A stretch of 64,000 nt of DNA from Streptomyces sp. NBC_01451 (lineage in GTDB: Bacteria > Actinomycetota > Actinomycetes > Streptomycetales > Streptomycetaceae), in NCBI RefSeq assembly GCF_036227485.1, contig NZ_CP109479.1:9982001-10046000 (forward strand). Direction: 5' to 3'. Within the stretch, counting starts at the first letter, position 1. The number at the start of each line of letters is the position of its first letter. Below, piece after piece: positions 50,890 through 59,567 of the stretch. The position numbers and the translations under genes were made by a program. The notes under the pieces were generated by a model. The model searched no databases. It was not told the DNA's origin and saw nothing but the letters and a program-made list of their open reading frames with translations.

Positions 50890-51966
50890 TCAGGGGGCGA
50901 GCAGGCCCGCGAGTTGCGCGGCCTCGGCGGCGACACGCATCGCGTCGGCGGCGCGGTCCACGCCGGGCAGCCCGGGGCCCACGGGCATCAGGTTGAGCGT
51001 GGTGGCGCCGGCCTCGGCGAACGCCGTCATCCGCTCGGCGATCCGTTCCCGCGGCCCGAGAAGAGAGGTGGCGTCGAGGAACTCGAGCGGTACGGCGGTC
51101 ATGGCGCCGGGGAAGTCACCGGCCAGGAACCTGTCCTGGACGGTACGGGCCTGGGTACCGAAGCCCATGCGTTCGGCCAGCTGGGTGTAGTGGTTGTCCT
51201 CCCGGCCGCCCATGCCACCGAGGTACAGCGCGGCGTATCCCCGTACCCGGCGGGCACAGGTCTGCCAGTCGGCGCCGGTCACCAGGGGTACGCAGGGGGC
51301 GATGTCGAACCCGTCGAGGGTGCGCCCGGACCTGGTGAGGCCGGCCCGCAGGGGGTCGAGCTGCTTGGCGGCGTGGGTGGGGGAGAAGAACACCGGCAGC
51401 CAGCCGTCGGCGATCTCCCCGGCCAGTTCCAGGTTCTTCGGGCCGAGGGCGGCGAGGTAGACGGGGAGGCGCTCGCGGGGCGGCCGGATGGTCAGGGTGA
51501 GCGCCTTGCCGGGGCCGTCCGGCAGCGGAAGGGTGAAGTGCCTGCCCTCGTACTCCAGGGGTTCCCGGCGCAGGGCGCGGCGCACCAGATCGACGTATTC
51601 GCGCGTACGGCCCAGCGGTGAGCCGAATCTGACGCCGTGCCAGCCCTCCGAGACCTGGGGGCCGGATACGCCGAGGCCGAGCCTGAACCGTCCGCCGGAC
51701 AGGGTGTCGAGGGTGGCGGCGGTCATCGCGGTCATGGCGGGTGAGCGGGCGGGGATCTGCAGGACCGCGCTGCCGACGTCGATGCGGGAGGTGCGGGCGG
51801 CGATCCAGGACAGCACGGTCACGGCGTCGGACCCGTAGGCCTCCGAGACCCACACCGCCGAGTAGCCGAGCTCCTCGGCCAGGGAGGCGAGCGGGAGGTT
51901 GGAGGCGTCGTTGCCGCCGACCCAGTAGCCGAGGTTGAGGCCGAGACGCAGGGTGGGAACGGTCAT
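50890..51966 (-). CDS. LLM class flavin-dependent oxidoreductase
   Basis: A 358-residue luciferase-like monooxygenase: RLGLNLGYWVGGNDASNLPL, the strand VWVSEAYGSDAVTVL, and the SGGRFRLGLGVSGP segment common to F420- or FMN-dependent members. It probably oxidises a building block or the final peptide; the substrate is unknown. It lies between the thioesterase and ABC transporter genes in the same direction, 118 bp and 58 bp away, so it fits in the lipopeptide cluster. The protein is complete. Confidence 0.85.
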   Translation of the reverse strand: MTVPTLRLGLNLGYWVGGNDASNLPLASLAEELGYSAVWVSEAYGSDAVTVLSWIAARTSRIDVGSAVLQIPARSPAMTAMTAATLDTLSGGRFRLGLGVSGPQVSEGWHGVRFGSPLGRTREYVDLVRRALRREPLEYEGRHFTLPLPDGPGKALTLTIRPPRERLPVYLAALGPKNLELAGEIADGWLPVFFSPTHAAKQLDPLRAGLTRSGRTLDGFDIAPCVPLVTGADWQTCARRVRGYAALYLGGMGGREDNHYTQLAERMGFGTQARTVQDRFLAGDFPGAMTAVPLEFLDATSLLGPRERIAERMTAFAEAGATTLNLMPVGPGLPGVDRAADAMRVAAEAAQLAGLLAP

Positions 51967-52024
51967 GGGTACTCCTGCTGAGGGCGCGGGACGGTCGGGG
52001 CACCAGGCTCGGTCGTGGCCGCGG

Positions 52025-52921
52025 TCAGCGGCTGGTGCGGGTGCGGTAACGCCATGTCGAGAGGGAGGTGAAGACGGCGATGATCAGCACCGAGCAGCCC
52101 ACGGTGTACGCCTCCGGGTGGTGTGCGGGCCAGCCGTGCTGGACGGAGAAGCCTGGCGGGGGCGGGTTGCCGAGGAGCTTGCGCAGGGCGTTCGCGAGCG
52201 AGGTGATGGGGTTCCAGGCGGCCACCGTGGACAGTGGGCCGGGGAGGGTGGCTCCGGAGACGAACCCGGAGGAGATGAACGTGGCCGGGAACAGCCAGAT
52301 CACTCCGAGGCTCCCGGCCACCTGGGAGTTCGGCGAGACGAGGGCGACGAAGACGCCGATCCACGACATCGCGAAGGAGAACAGCAGTACCAGCAGGATG
52401 CCGGCGGCCACCTGGACGGGGCCGGTGTGTGTGCGCCAGCCCATGAGCAGTCCGCAGGTGGTGGTGACGGTGAGGCTGGCCACGCAGGTCGTGAGGTCGG
52501 AGGTTGTCCGGCCGAGCAGCAGGGCCACGCGGGAGATCGGCAGTGTGCGGAAGCGGTCGACCATGCCCTGGTCCAGGTCGCGGGAGAGCCCGACCGTGGT
52601 GAAGGTGGTGGTGAAGGCGACGGTCTGGGCGATCAGCCCGGCGAACATGTACGAGCGGTAGGCCGTGCCGCCCAGGCTGTTGCCGAAGATGTACCCGATG
52701 AGCAGTGCGTACACGACCGGCTCGACCAGGCAGGAGATGAGCAGTCCCGGAGTGCGCCGCAGGTGCAGCAGGTTGCGCAGGGCGAGGTCCGTGCTCTCCG
52801 TGACGACACGGAGGCCCGGAGTGCGCCGGGCCCTGGTCACGGCCGCGGGTGGGACGAGGCCGGTGGGGGGTGCGCCCCGGTGCGGGGTGCCGGTCTTGTG
52901 GACGTCGGTGGGCGCGGTCAT
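52025..52921 (-). CDS. ABC-2 type exporter permease (DrrB-like)
   Basis: A 298-residue permease with six membrane helices and the ABC-2 family segment GLSRDLDQGMVDRFRTLPIS. Its ATG overlaps the stop of the ATPase gene by four bases (ATGA), fixing the start and showing the pair is coupled. DrrAB-type systems export amphipathic antibiotics, so this pair most likely secretes the lipopeptide and may give self-resistance. Confidence 0.88.
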   Translation of the reverse strand: MTAPTDVHKTGTPHRGAPPTGLVPPAAVTRARRTPGLRVVTESTDLALRNLLHLRRTPGLLISCLVEPVVYALLIGYIFGNSLGGTAYRSYMFAGLIAQTVAFTTTFTTVGLSRDLDQGMVDRFRTLPISRVALLLGRTTSDLTTCVASLTVTTTCGLLMGWRTHTGPVQVAAGILLVLLFSFAMSWIGVFVALVSPNSQVAGSLGVIWLFPATFISSGFVSGATLPGPLSTVAAWNPITSLANALRKLLGNPPPPGFSVQHGWPAHHPEAYTVGCSVLIIAVFTSLSTWRYRTRTSR

Positions 52922-53880
52922 CGTGTCGCCTCGTGCCGCGCGCGGCCGGTCAGGCCGAGGAACACGTCGTCGAGGGTGCAGCGGCTGAGCCCGATCTCCA
53001 GTACGTCGGCCTCTTCGTCCGCCAGTGCGGTGAGGGCGCGGCCCAGTGCGGCTCGGCCGTCGGTGGTGGCCGCTTCGATGCGCCGGGCTCGGCGGTCCAC
53101 TGTCGGGGGCGTGCCGGTGGCCCGTGCGGCGGCGCGTGCCGCCACGTCGAGCTGGTGGTCCTCGGCGACGCACAGGACGAGCCGGTCTCCGGCAGCTGCC
53201 TTCAGTTCGTCGCTGGTGCCCACCGCCACCACCCGGCCCCGGTCGATCACGGTGATCCGGTCGGCGAGACGGTCCGCCTCCTCCAGGTACTGGGTCGTCA
53301 GCAGGATCGTGGTGCCGCCGGCGACCAGCTCACCGACCGCGTCCCAGGTGTCGAACCTGCTCTCGGGGTCGAGGCCGGTGGTGGGCTCGTCGAGGAGGAC
53401 CAGTGGAGGGGAACAGACGAGGGCGGCGGCCAGATCCAGCCGTCGCCGCATCCCGCCCGAGTAGGTGCCGGCGGGGCGCCCCGCGGCGTCGGTGAGCCGG
53501 AACCGGGACAGCAGGTCGTCGGCGGCGCGGCGGGCCGCGGAACGGCCCAGACCGCGCAGTTTCGCGAGGAGAAAAAGGTTTTCGAAGCCCGTAAGTAAGC
53601 TGTCGACCGTCGAATACTGGCCAGCCATTCCGATCGTGGCACGGACCTTTTCCGGTGCTTCCACCACATTCCAGCCATTCACGAAAGCATGTCCGGAATC
53701 CGGCTTGAGGAGGGTCGTGAGAATCTTCACCAGAGTGGTTTTGCCGGCTCCGTTCGGACCCAGGAGGCCCATGACCTCACCTGTGTTCACCTCCAGGTCG
53801 ATGCCGCTTAACGCAGGGCTGTCCTGAAAGTGCTTGTGCAGGCCGTAGAGAGCGACGGCGGACGTGGTGGGGGTAGGCAC
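52918..53880 (-). CDS. ABC exporter ATPase (DrrA-like)
   Basis: A 320-residue ATPase. Walker A is GPNGAGKTT near residue 42, the signature is SGGMRRRLDLA, and Walker B is LVLLDEPTTGLDP. A C-terminal DrrA-type domain follows (LEIGLSRCTLDDVFLGLTG). It powers the adjacent permease. The GTG start has no clear ribosome site and lies at the edge of the divergent promoter region facing the fatty acyl ligase gene, so translation may be nearly leaderless. Confidence 0.9.
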   Translation of the reverse strand: MPTPTTSAVALYGLHKHFQDSPALSGIDLEVNTGEVMGLLGPNGAGKTTLVKILTTLLKPDSGHAFVNGWNVVEAPEKVRATIGMAGQYSTVDSLLTGFENLFLLAKLRGLGRSAARRAADDLLSRFRLTDAAGRPAGTYSGGMRRRLDLAAALVCSPPLVLLDEPTTGLDPESRFDTWDAVGELVAGGTTILLTTQYLEEADRLADRITVIDRGRVVAVGTSDELKAAAGDRLVLCVAEDHQLDVAARAAARATGTPPTVDRRARRIEAATTDGRAALGRALTALADEEADVLEIGLSRCTLDDVFLGLTGRARHEATR

Positions 53881-54019
53881 AAGTCCGTTCTACGCTCGCC
53901 GTTGACCGAAGTCGATCATGGAACGTTAAAGACCACTTGCACGTTCGATGGTATTGCTTTGCTGTTGCGTGGAGATTTCGCTGCCGGACTGTGAATCGTG
54001 ATCACGTACGTTTCCTGCT
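53881..54019. promoter_or_regulatory. Divergent promoter region of the lipopeptide cluster
   Basis: This 139-bp gap separates leftward (ABC, LLM, thioesterase, SDR, A-PCP) and rightward (ligase, dehydrogenases, ACP, NRPS) operons and is less GC-rich than its surroundings. It contains an inverted repeat gaacgt (53921-53926)/acgttc (53941-53946) and a perfect 10-bp palindrome cgtgatcacg at 53997-54006, just before the rightward start. These are candidate regulator sites. I could not place -10/-35 boxes with confidence. Confidence 0.5.
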
Positions 54020-55774
54020 GTGCGAGAATTATTGACGAACCTGAGGGAGCGGGCGGCGCGTAATCCGCGGCGGCCTGCGGTAACATTCGTCTCCGAATTC
54101 ACCGATCTCAGATGTGCGGCTCGCGACCGCGGGGAACTGGATCTGCATTCCCGGCGCATTGCCTCCTGGCTCCAGGAACGATTCTCCGCAGGCGACCGGG
54201 CGTTGCTCGTCCACTCGCCGGGAATCGAGTTCACCACCGCCTTCTCCGCCTGTGTCTACGCCGGCGTCATCGCGGTGCCCTCCCCTCTGCCGGGCCGCTA
54301 CCGGCACGAGCGCCGCAGACTCGCCGCCATCGCCCGTGACGCGAGGGTGAATGTCGTCCTGACGCAGCAGAGCGATCTGCCGGACGTGGAGAAGTGGATC
54401 GCCGAGGAGGGCATCGTCGGGGTGGTCTGCCACGCCGTCGACGCCGGCGACGGAGACCCGGACGCCTGGACCGCTCCCGAGGTGTCGCCGGAAACCCTGG
54501 CACTGCTCCAGTACACCTCGGGATCGACCGGCGACCCCAAGGGCGTCATGGTCACCCACGGCAACCTGGTCGCCAACGTCGAGCGGATGGCGGACGCGTT
54601 CGGCAACGACAGCGGTACGACGTACGGTGGCTGGATCCCCCTGTACCACGACATGGGGCTGATCGGCCTGATGCTGCCCGGCCTCCTGTCCGGCGACGGA
54701 TACGTCCAGATGGACCCCATGTCCTTCCTGCGCCGCCCCTACCACTGGCTGCGGATGCTGGACGCCTGTGACGTCGGATTCACCGCCGCCCCCGACTTCG
54801 GCTACGAACTTTGCGTCCGGCGGGTCACCGACGAGCAGCTCGCCACGCTCGACCTGTCCCGGGTCAAGGCCGCCGACGGCTCGGAACCGGTCCGCGCCGA
54901 CGTGGTCGCCGCCTTCACCGACAGGTTCGCCGCCGCAGGGCTGCGGCCCGACGCGCTCATCCCCGTGTACGGCCTCGCCGAGGCGACCCTGATGGCCTCG
55001 GCCACCACAGGGCGGGCACCCCTGCGTACCGCCGTCGACGCCTCGGCGCTGGAGAGCCGCATGCTGCGACCGGCCGACGGTGCGCAGCCGTCCCGCATGC
55101 TCGTCGGATGCGGGGCGCCGACCGGCTCCGACGTCCTGGTCGTCGATCCCGACACCGGGGAGGCCCAGCCCGAGGGCAGGATCGGCGAGATCTGGCTCGG
55201 CGGCCCCTGCGTCACCGCGGGCTACTGGGAGAACGAGGACGCCACCGACACCACGTTCCGGGCCCGCACCCGCGACGGACGCGGTCCGTACCTGCGCACG
55301 GGTGACCTCGGCGGCCTGCTCGACGGTGACGTCTACATCACCGGCCGCCGCAAGGACGTCCTCGTCCTGCACGGGCGCAATCTGCACCCCGCGGACATCG
55401 AGTACGAACTGCGTTCCGGACACGAGGAGCTGGAGGGCCTGCACGGGGCCGTCTTCATGGTCGGGAACGACGACGGGCCGGACACCGCTCCCGCCGTCGT
55501 CGCCGTGCACGAGATCCGCGCCCACTGGGGCGCCGAGCGGCTGAGCGAGATAGCCGTCGGCATGAAGCAGACCGTGGCCCGGGAGTTCGGCGTCCCCGTA
55601 GCGGCAGTCGCGCTGGTGCGGCCCGGCGGCGTCCGGCGGACCACGAGCGGCAAGGTGCAACGCTCGGCGATGCGCGGCCTCTACCTCTCCGGAGAACTGG
55701 ACACCCTGCACCTCGGCGAGGACCGGCTGCTCACCGCGGCCCTGGCCGAACACCGGCGGGTGAGCGCGCGATGA
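54020..55774 (+). CDS. Fatty acyl-AMP ligase (FAAL)
   Basis: A 584-residue adenylate-forming enzyme. Key motifs are YTSGSTGDPKGVMVTHG, WIPLYHDMGLIG (typical of FAAL rather than acyl-CoA ligases), VYGLAEATL, YLRTGDLGGLLDG and the final Lys region RTTSGKVQRSAM. FAALs activate a free fatty acid as acyl-AMP and pass it to an ACP; here that is probably the ACP at 59281. It is the first gene of the rightward operon and overlaps the next by ATGA. The GTG start lacks a visible ribosome site; a TTG 12 bases downstream is an alternative. Confidence 0.9.
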   Translation: MRELLTNLRERAARNPRRPAVTFVSEFTDLRCAARDRGELDLHSRRIASWLQERFSAGDRALLVHSPGIEFTTAFSACVYAGVIAVPSPLPGRYRHERRRLAAIARDARVNVVLTQQSDLPDVEKWIAEEGIVGVVCHAVDAGDGDPDAWTAPEVSPETLALLQYTSGSTGDPKGVMVTHGNLVANVERMADAFGNDSGTTYGGWIPLYHDMGLIGLMLPGLLSGDGYVQMDPMSFLRRPYHWLRMLDACDVGFTAAPDFGYELCVRRVTDEQLATLDLSRVKAADGSEPVRADVVAAFTDRFAAAGLRPDALIPVYGLAEATLMASATTGRAPLRTAVDASALESRMLRPADGAQPSRMLVGCGAPTGSDVLVVDPDTGEAQPEGRIGEIWLGGPCVTAGYWENEDATDTTFRARTRDGRGPYLRTGDLGGLLDGDVYITGRRKDVLVLHGRNLHPADIEYELRSGHEELEGLHGAVFMVGNDDGPDTAPAVVAVHEIRAHWGAERLSEIAVGMKQTVAREFGVPVAAVALVRPGGVRRTTSGKVQRSAMRGLYLSGELDTLHLGEDRLLTAALAEHRRVSAR

Positions 55775-57441
55775 CCACCGCGGCCGCACTGGAGATCCTG
55801 CTCGCCGCCCACGAGAACGACGCCTTCTCGTCCGACGCGCTCGACGCGCTCGACGCCCTGGAGGAGTTTCCCGACAGCGCTGTCCGCCTCCTCGACGACG
55901 CGGGGATGCCCGCCCACTACGTCCTGTCCCCGGACGGCGACTTCAGCGAGACGCTACGACTGCTGCGCACGGTCGCCCGCCGCGATCTGACCGTGGCCAT
56001 CGCGCACGGCAAGACGTTCCTGGGGGCGGCCCCGGTATGGGTGGCCGGCACCCCCGACCAGGCCGCCCGGCTCGCCGAGCGGGTGCGCGGCGGCGAGGCC
56101 GTCAGCTGGGGACTGACCGAGCGTGACCACGGCGCCGACCTGCTCGCGAGCGAGTTCGCGGCGGTGCCCGAGACCGACGCGGGCACCAATGGCGGTGCGG
56201 TGGGTCCGGGCTGGCGGCTCACCGGCGAGAAGTGGCTCATCAACAACGCCACCCGCTCCACCCTCGCCTGCGTCCTGGCCCGCACCGACCCGGCCGGCGG
56301 CGGACGCGGCTTCAGCCTCTTCCTCGTGGACAAGCGCCGGCTGCCCGAAGGCGCCTGGCACAACCTGCCCAAGGTCCGCACGCACGGCATCCGCGGCGCC
56401 GACATCAGCGGCTTCGCCCTCCACGACGCCCCGGTGCCCCCCGACGCCCTCGTCGGCGAAGAGGGCGACGGGATCGCCGTGGTGCTCAGAACGCTCCAGC
56501 TCACCCGCGTCGCCTGCACGGCACTCTCACTCGGGGCCGCCGACCACGCCCTGCGGCTGGCCCGCGACTTCGTCACCGGACGCGAACTGTACGGCCGCCG
56601 CCTCGCCGACGTTCCGCACATACGGCGCATCCTCGGCCGGGCAGCCGCCGCCGCGCTGACCGCCGAAGCGGCGAGCGCGCTCTCCGCCCGCTCGGTGCAT
56701 ACCGTGCCCGGTGAACTGAGCGTGATCTCGGCCATCACCAAGGCGTACGTCCCCACGCTGACCCAGGAGACGCTCGGCTCGCTCGGCGAACTGCTGGGCG
56801 TCCGCGGCTTCCTCACCTCGCCGCCCGGCGACGGCTTCGCCAAACTCGAACGCGACCACCGCATCTGTTCGATCTTCGACGGCAGCACGGTCGTCAACCG
56901 TACAGCCCTCCTCGCCCAGCTGCCGCGCCTGGCACGCCAGTTGAGCCGCGGCCGCTTCGACGCCGAAGGCCTGCGGGCCGCCGCCGACCTCACCGCGCCC
57001 CTCCCTCGGTTCGACCGCGAGCGGCTGACGCTGCGCTCCGCCACGGGATGCAGCGCCGTGCAGGCACTGCCGGACATGGCGGCGCGCATGGAGGCGGAAG
57101 GGCCGCCGGAGGCGGGCCCGCTCATCGCCCGCCTGCTCAGCGACCTCGCCCTGTTGGAGGGGGAGTCGGCCACCTTCGTACCGATGACGGGCGGACTGCC
57201 CAGCACCGCCTTCCACCTGGCCGAACGCTACGAACGCGCCTACGCGGCCGCAGCCTGTCTGCTGCTGTGGCTGGAGAACCCGCCGCTGCGCACGGGACGG
57301 CTCGGTTCCGACGGCCTGTGGCTGCGGGCCTGCCTGACCGACCTGCTCGGCGAGGACGACAGCGACCTGTTCTGCGACCTGGCCGACGTCGTACTCGGCA
57401 CGCCAGCACGGGAGTTCACGCTGTGGGGAGAGGCCGTATGA
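55771..57441 (+). CDS. Acyl-CoA dehydrogenase-like desaturase (first)
   Basis: A 556-residue flavoprotein, much longer than the usual 380-400 residues because of an added C-terminal region after about 400. It shows the acyl-CoA dehydrogenase core: WGLTERDHGADL, GWRLTGEKWLINNATRS, the middle beta domain (GIRGADISGFALHDAPVP) and LYGRRLADVPHIRRILGRA. Long acyl-CoA dehydrogenases beside a FAAL and ACP are known, as in ramoplanin/enduracidin-type clusters (from memory), to introduce double bonds into the lipid tail. It overlaps the ligase gene and the next dehydrogenase gene by four bases each (ATGA). Confidence 0.85.
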   Translation: MTTAAALEILLAAHENDAFSSDALDALDALEEFPDSAVRLLDDAGMPAHYVLSPDGDFSETLRLLRTVARRDLTVAIAHGKTFLGAAPVWVAGTPDQAARLAERVRGGEAVSWGLTERDHGADLLASEFAAVPETDAGTNGGAVGPGWRLTGEKWLINNATRSTLACVLARTDPAGGGRGFSLFLVDKRRLPEGAWHNLPKVRTHGIRGADISGFALHDAPVPPDALVGEEGDGIAVVLRTLQLTRVACTALSLGAADHALRLARDFVTGRELYGRRLADVPHIRRILGRAAAAALTAEAASALSARSVHTVPGELSVISAITKAYVPTLTQETLGSLGELLGVRGFLTSPPGDGFAKLERDHRICSIFDGSTVVNRTALLAQLPRLARQLSRGRFDAEGLRAAADLTAPLPRFDRERLTLRSATGCSAVQALPDMAARMEAEGPPEAGPLIARLLSDLALLEGESATFVPMTGGLPSTAFHLAERYERAYAAAACLLLWLENPPLRTGRLGSDGLWLRACLTDLLGEDDSDLFCDLADVVLGTPAREFTLWGEAV

Positions 57442-59147
57442 CATCCGACGAGTGCCTCGCACCCAAGCGCGCCGACGAGCTGGAACAGCTGCTCGGCAGC
57501 CTCTCCGATCCTGCCAATCCCACGGGAACCGCCGCCATTCTCGCCGCCGACGAGCAGGCGGAGATGCTCGCCGCCGGAGAGTCGCTGCTGCACTCCTACG
57601 GGCTGAACGCCGAGTTCGTACCCCCCGCGCTGGGCGGCCGGCTCGCGCGGGCGGACCACCTCGCCGAGGTCATGCGCGCGCTCTACCGACGCGACCCGGC
57701 CCTCGGCCTCGGCTACGGCGCCAGCTCGCTCATCGCGGGAGTCACCCTGTGGACAGCCGGCGACGAACAGCAGACCGAGCATGCCGCCCGCCTGCTCCTG
57801 GACGGCCGGCGTATCGCGATCGCCTTCCACGAACTGGCCCACGGCAACGACATGGCGGGCACGGAACTCACCGCCACCGCCGCACCCGACGGACTGCGCC
57901 TGAGCGGCCGCAAGGAGGTCGTCACCAACATCGGACGCGCCGACGCCCTGGTCGTCCTCGCCCGCACCGACCCCCGGCCCGGTCCGCGCGGCCACTCCCT
58001 GGTCCTCGTCGACCGCGCGAGCGCCGACCCCGCCCGCCTGACCGACCTGCCGCGCTTCGGCACCGTCGGCATGAGGGGGGTGCAACTCGGCCGCCTGGCC
58101 TTCGACGAACTGCCGGTGCCCGCCTCCGCGCTGCTCGGCCCGGCCGGCTCAGGTCTGGAGACAGCGCTGAAGGCCCTCCAGATCACCCGCACGGTCCTGC
58201 CCGCGATGGCCAGCGGCATCCTCGACACCGGACTGCGCATCACGGTGGACCACCTGACACGCCGTCGGCTGTACGGCGGCCCGGCCACCGCCCTCCCGCA
58301 CGTCCGCTCGGTGCTGGCCGGCGTCTTCGCCGACCTGCTGCGTGCCGAGGCGCTCGGCGCGGTGGGCGCCCGTGCGCTGCACGTGGTGCCCGGCTCGGCG
58401 AGCGTGTACGCCTCCGCGGTCAAGTTCGAGGTGTCCCGGCTGCTGCTGTCGGCCATGGACCGGCTCGCGGAACTCCTCGGCGCCCACTTCTATCTGCGCG
58501 AGGGACCGACCGCGCTGTTCCAGAAGCTGCTGCGCGATCTCGCTCCCGTCGGCTTCGGGCACATCGCGCGCGCCGCCTGCCAGATGAGTCTGCTGCCCCA
58601 GCTGCCCCTGCTGGCCCGCCGCACCTGGGCCCGTCCCGGCGCCGAGGCGCCTGCCGACCTGTTCGCGCTCGCGCTGCCGCTGCCACCCCTGCCCTACGAC
58701 CGGCTGGCCCTGCACGCGGCGGGCCGCGACCCGGTCATGGGCTCCCTGCCCGCCCTGGCCGACGCGCCCTGGTCACCCGAGCACGACGACCTGCGGGCCG
58801 TGCTCCGGGGCGACCACGCCGAACTGGCCGAACTGTCCGCCGTATGCGCGCGGTTGTCGCCGGTGGACCTCGGCGTCGACGCCCGCCCGGAGCACTACGA
58901 CCTGGTCACCCGGTATGTGCGCCTCCTGTCCCGCACCGCCTGTGCGCGGGTGTGGCGGGACGCTCCGTCCGAGAGCTTCCTGGCCGACCCCGCCTGGCTG
59001 CGCGCGGCCCTGTGCCGCTCGGCGCCGGGCCCGCATCGGCCGGGCCCCCTGCCTGCCCAGGTCGAGGAGGCGCTCTTCGCCGAACTCCTGGACCGCCGGG
59101 CCACCGGTCGTTCCTTCGGCCTGACCGGGAGACCGCTCGCCGTCTGA
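57438..59147 (+). CDS. Acyl-CoA dehydrogenase-like desaturase (second)
   Basis: A 569-residue relative of the preceding protein, also with an extra C-terminal domain. Core motifs are FHELAHGNDMAGTELTAT, LRLSGRKEVVTNIGRADALV, FGTVGMRGVQLGRLAFDELP and RRRLYGGPATALPHVRSVLA. The usual acidic ERxxGSD-like segment is changed to ELAHGNDMAG. Two consecutive dehydrogenases suggest a diene or a two-step oxidation. The ATG overlaps the preceding stop (ATGA), so the three lipid genes are translated together. Confidence 0.85.
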   Translation: MTSDECLAPKRADELEQLLGSLSDPANPTGTAAILAADEQAEMLAAGESLLHSYGLNAEFVPPALGGRLARADHLAEVMRALYRRDPALGLGYGASSLIAGVTLWTAGDEQQTEHAARLLLDGRRIAIAFHELAHGNDMAGTELTATAAPDGLRLSGRKEVVTNIGRADALVVLARTDPRPGPRGHSLVLVDRASADPARLTDLPRFGTVGMRGVQLGRLAFDELPVPASALLGPAGSGLETALKALQITRTVLPAMASGILDTGLRITVDHLTRRRLYGGPATALPHVRSVLAGVFADLLRAEALGAVGARALHVVPGSASVYASAVKFEVSRLLLSAMDRLAELLGAHFYLREGPTALFQKLLRDLAPVGFGHIARAACQMSLLPQLPLLARRTWARPGAEAPADLFALALPLPPLPYDRLALHAAGRDPVMGSLPALADAPWSPEHDDLRAVLRGDHAELAELSAVCARLSPVDLGVDARPEHYDLVTRYVRLLSRTACARVWRDAPSESFLADPAWLRAALCRSAPGPHRPGPLPAQVEEALFAELLDRRATGRSFGLTGRPLAV

Positions 59148-59280
59148 GCCCCGGCCGTCGGCGTCGCCCGAGAGCCACCCACCAGCCGTAGGCCCCGCGC
59201 CGTCGGACATCCCGCATCCGGCCCTGCCGCCATCCGCGCTCCGGCTTCCTTTCCCCCCGCTCAAGAAAGTGACCCCCCTC

Positions 59281-59565
59281 ATGACCGCTGGCTACCACGA
59301 CGTGCACACCTGGCTGACGGAGCGCGTGGCGACCTACCTGCGCCGCTCACCCCAGGACATCGACACGTCCGTCCCGCTGGCCGACTACGGCCTGGACTCA
59401 CTGACGGCGCTGGCCATCACCGCCGACATCGAGGACGAGTTCGAGGTGACCGTCGACGACGCGCTGACCTGGGACCACCCGACGGTCGACGCGCTGAGCG
59501 CGGCCCTGACCGAGCTGTTCGGCGCACGTCCCGAGGCCGCCCCGGCGAGCGAGAAGCAGGCCTGA
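59281..59565 (+). CDS. Acyl carrier protein for the lipid starter
   Basis: A 94-residue ACP with the phosphopantetheine site YGLDSLTAL (Ser40) and the usual acidic helix region (ADIEDEFEVTVDDALTWDHP). It probably receives the fatty acid from the ligase and presents it to the dehydrogenases and then to the first NRPS condensation domain, encoded 2 bp downstream. I chose the ATG at 59281; a GTG at 59269 is possible. The 133-bp gap before it holds no gene. Confidence 0.9.
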   Translation: MTAGYHDVHTWLTERVATYLRRSPQDIDTSVPLADYGLDSLTALAITADIEDEFEVTVDDALTWDHPTVDALSAALTELFGARPEAAPASEKQA

Positions 59566-59567
59566 CC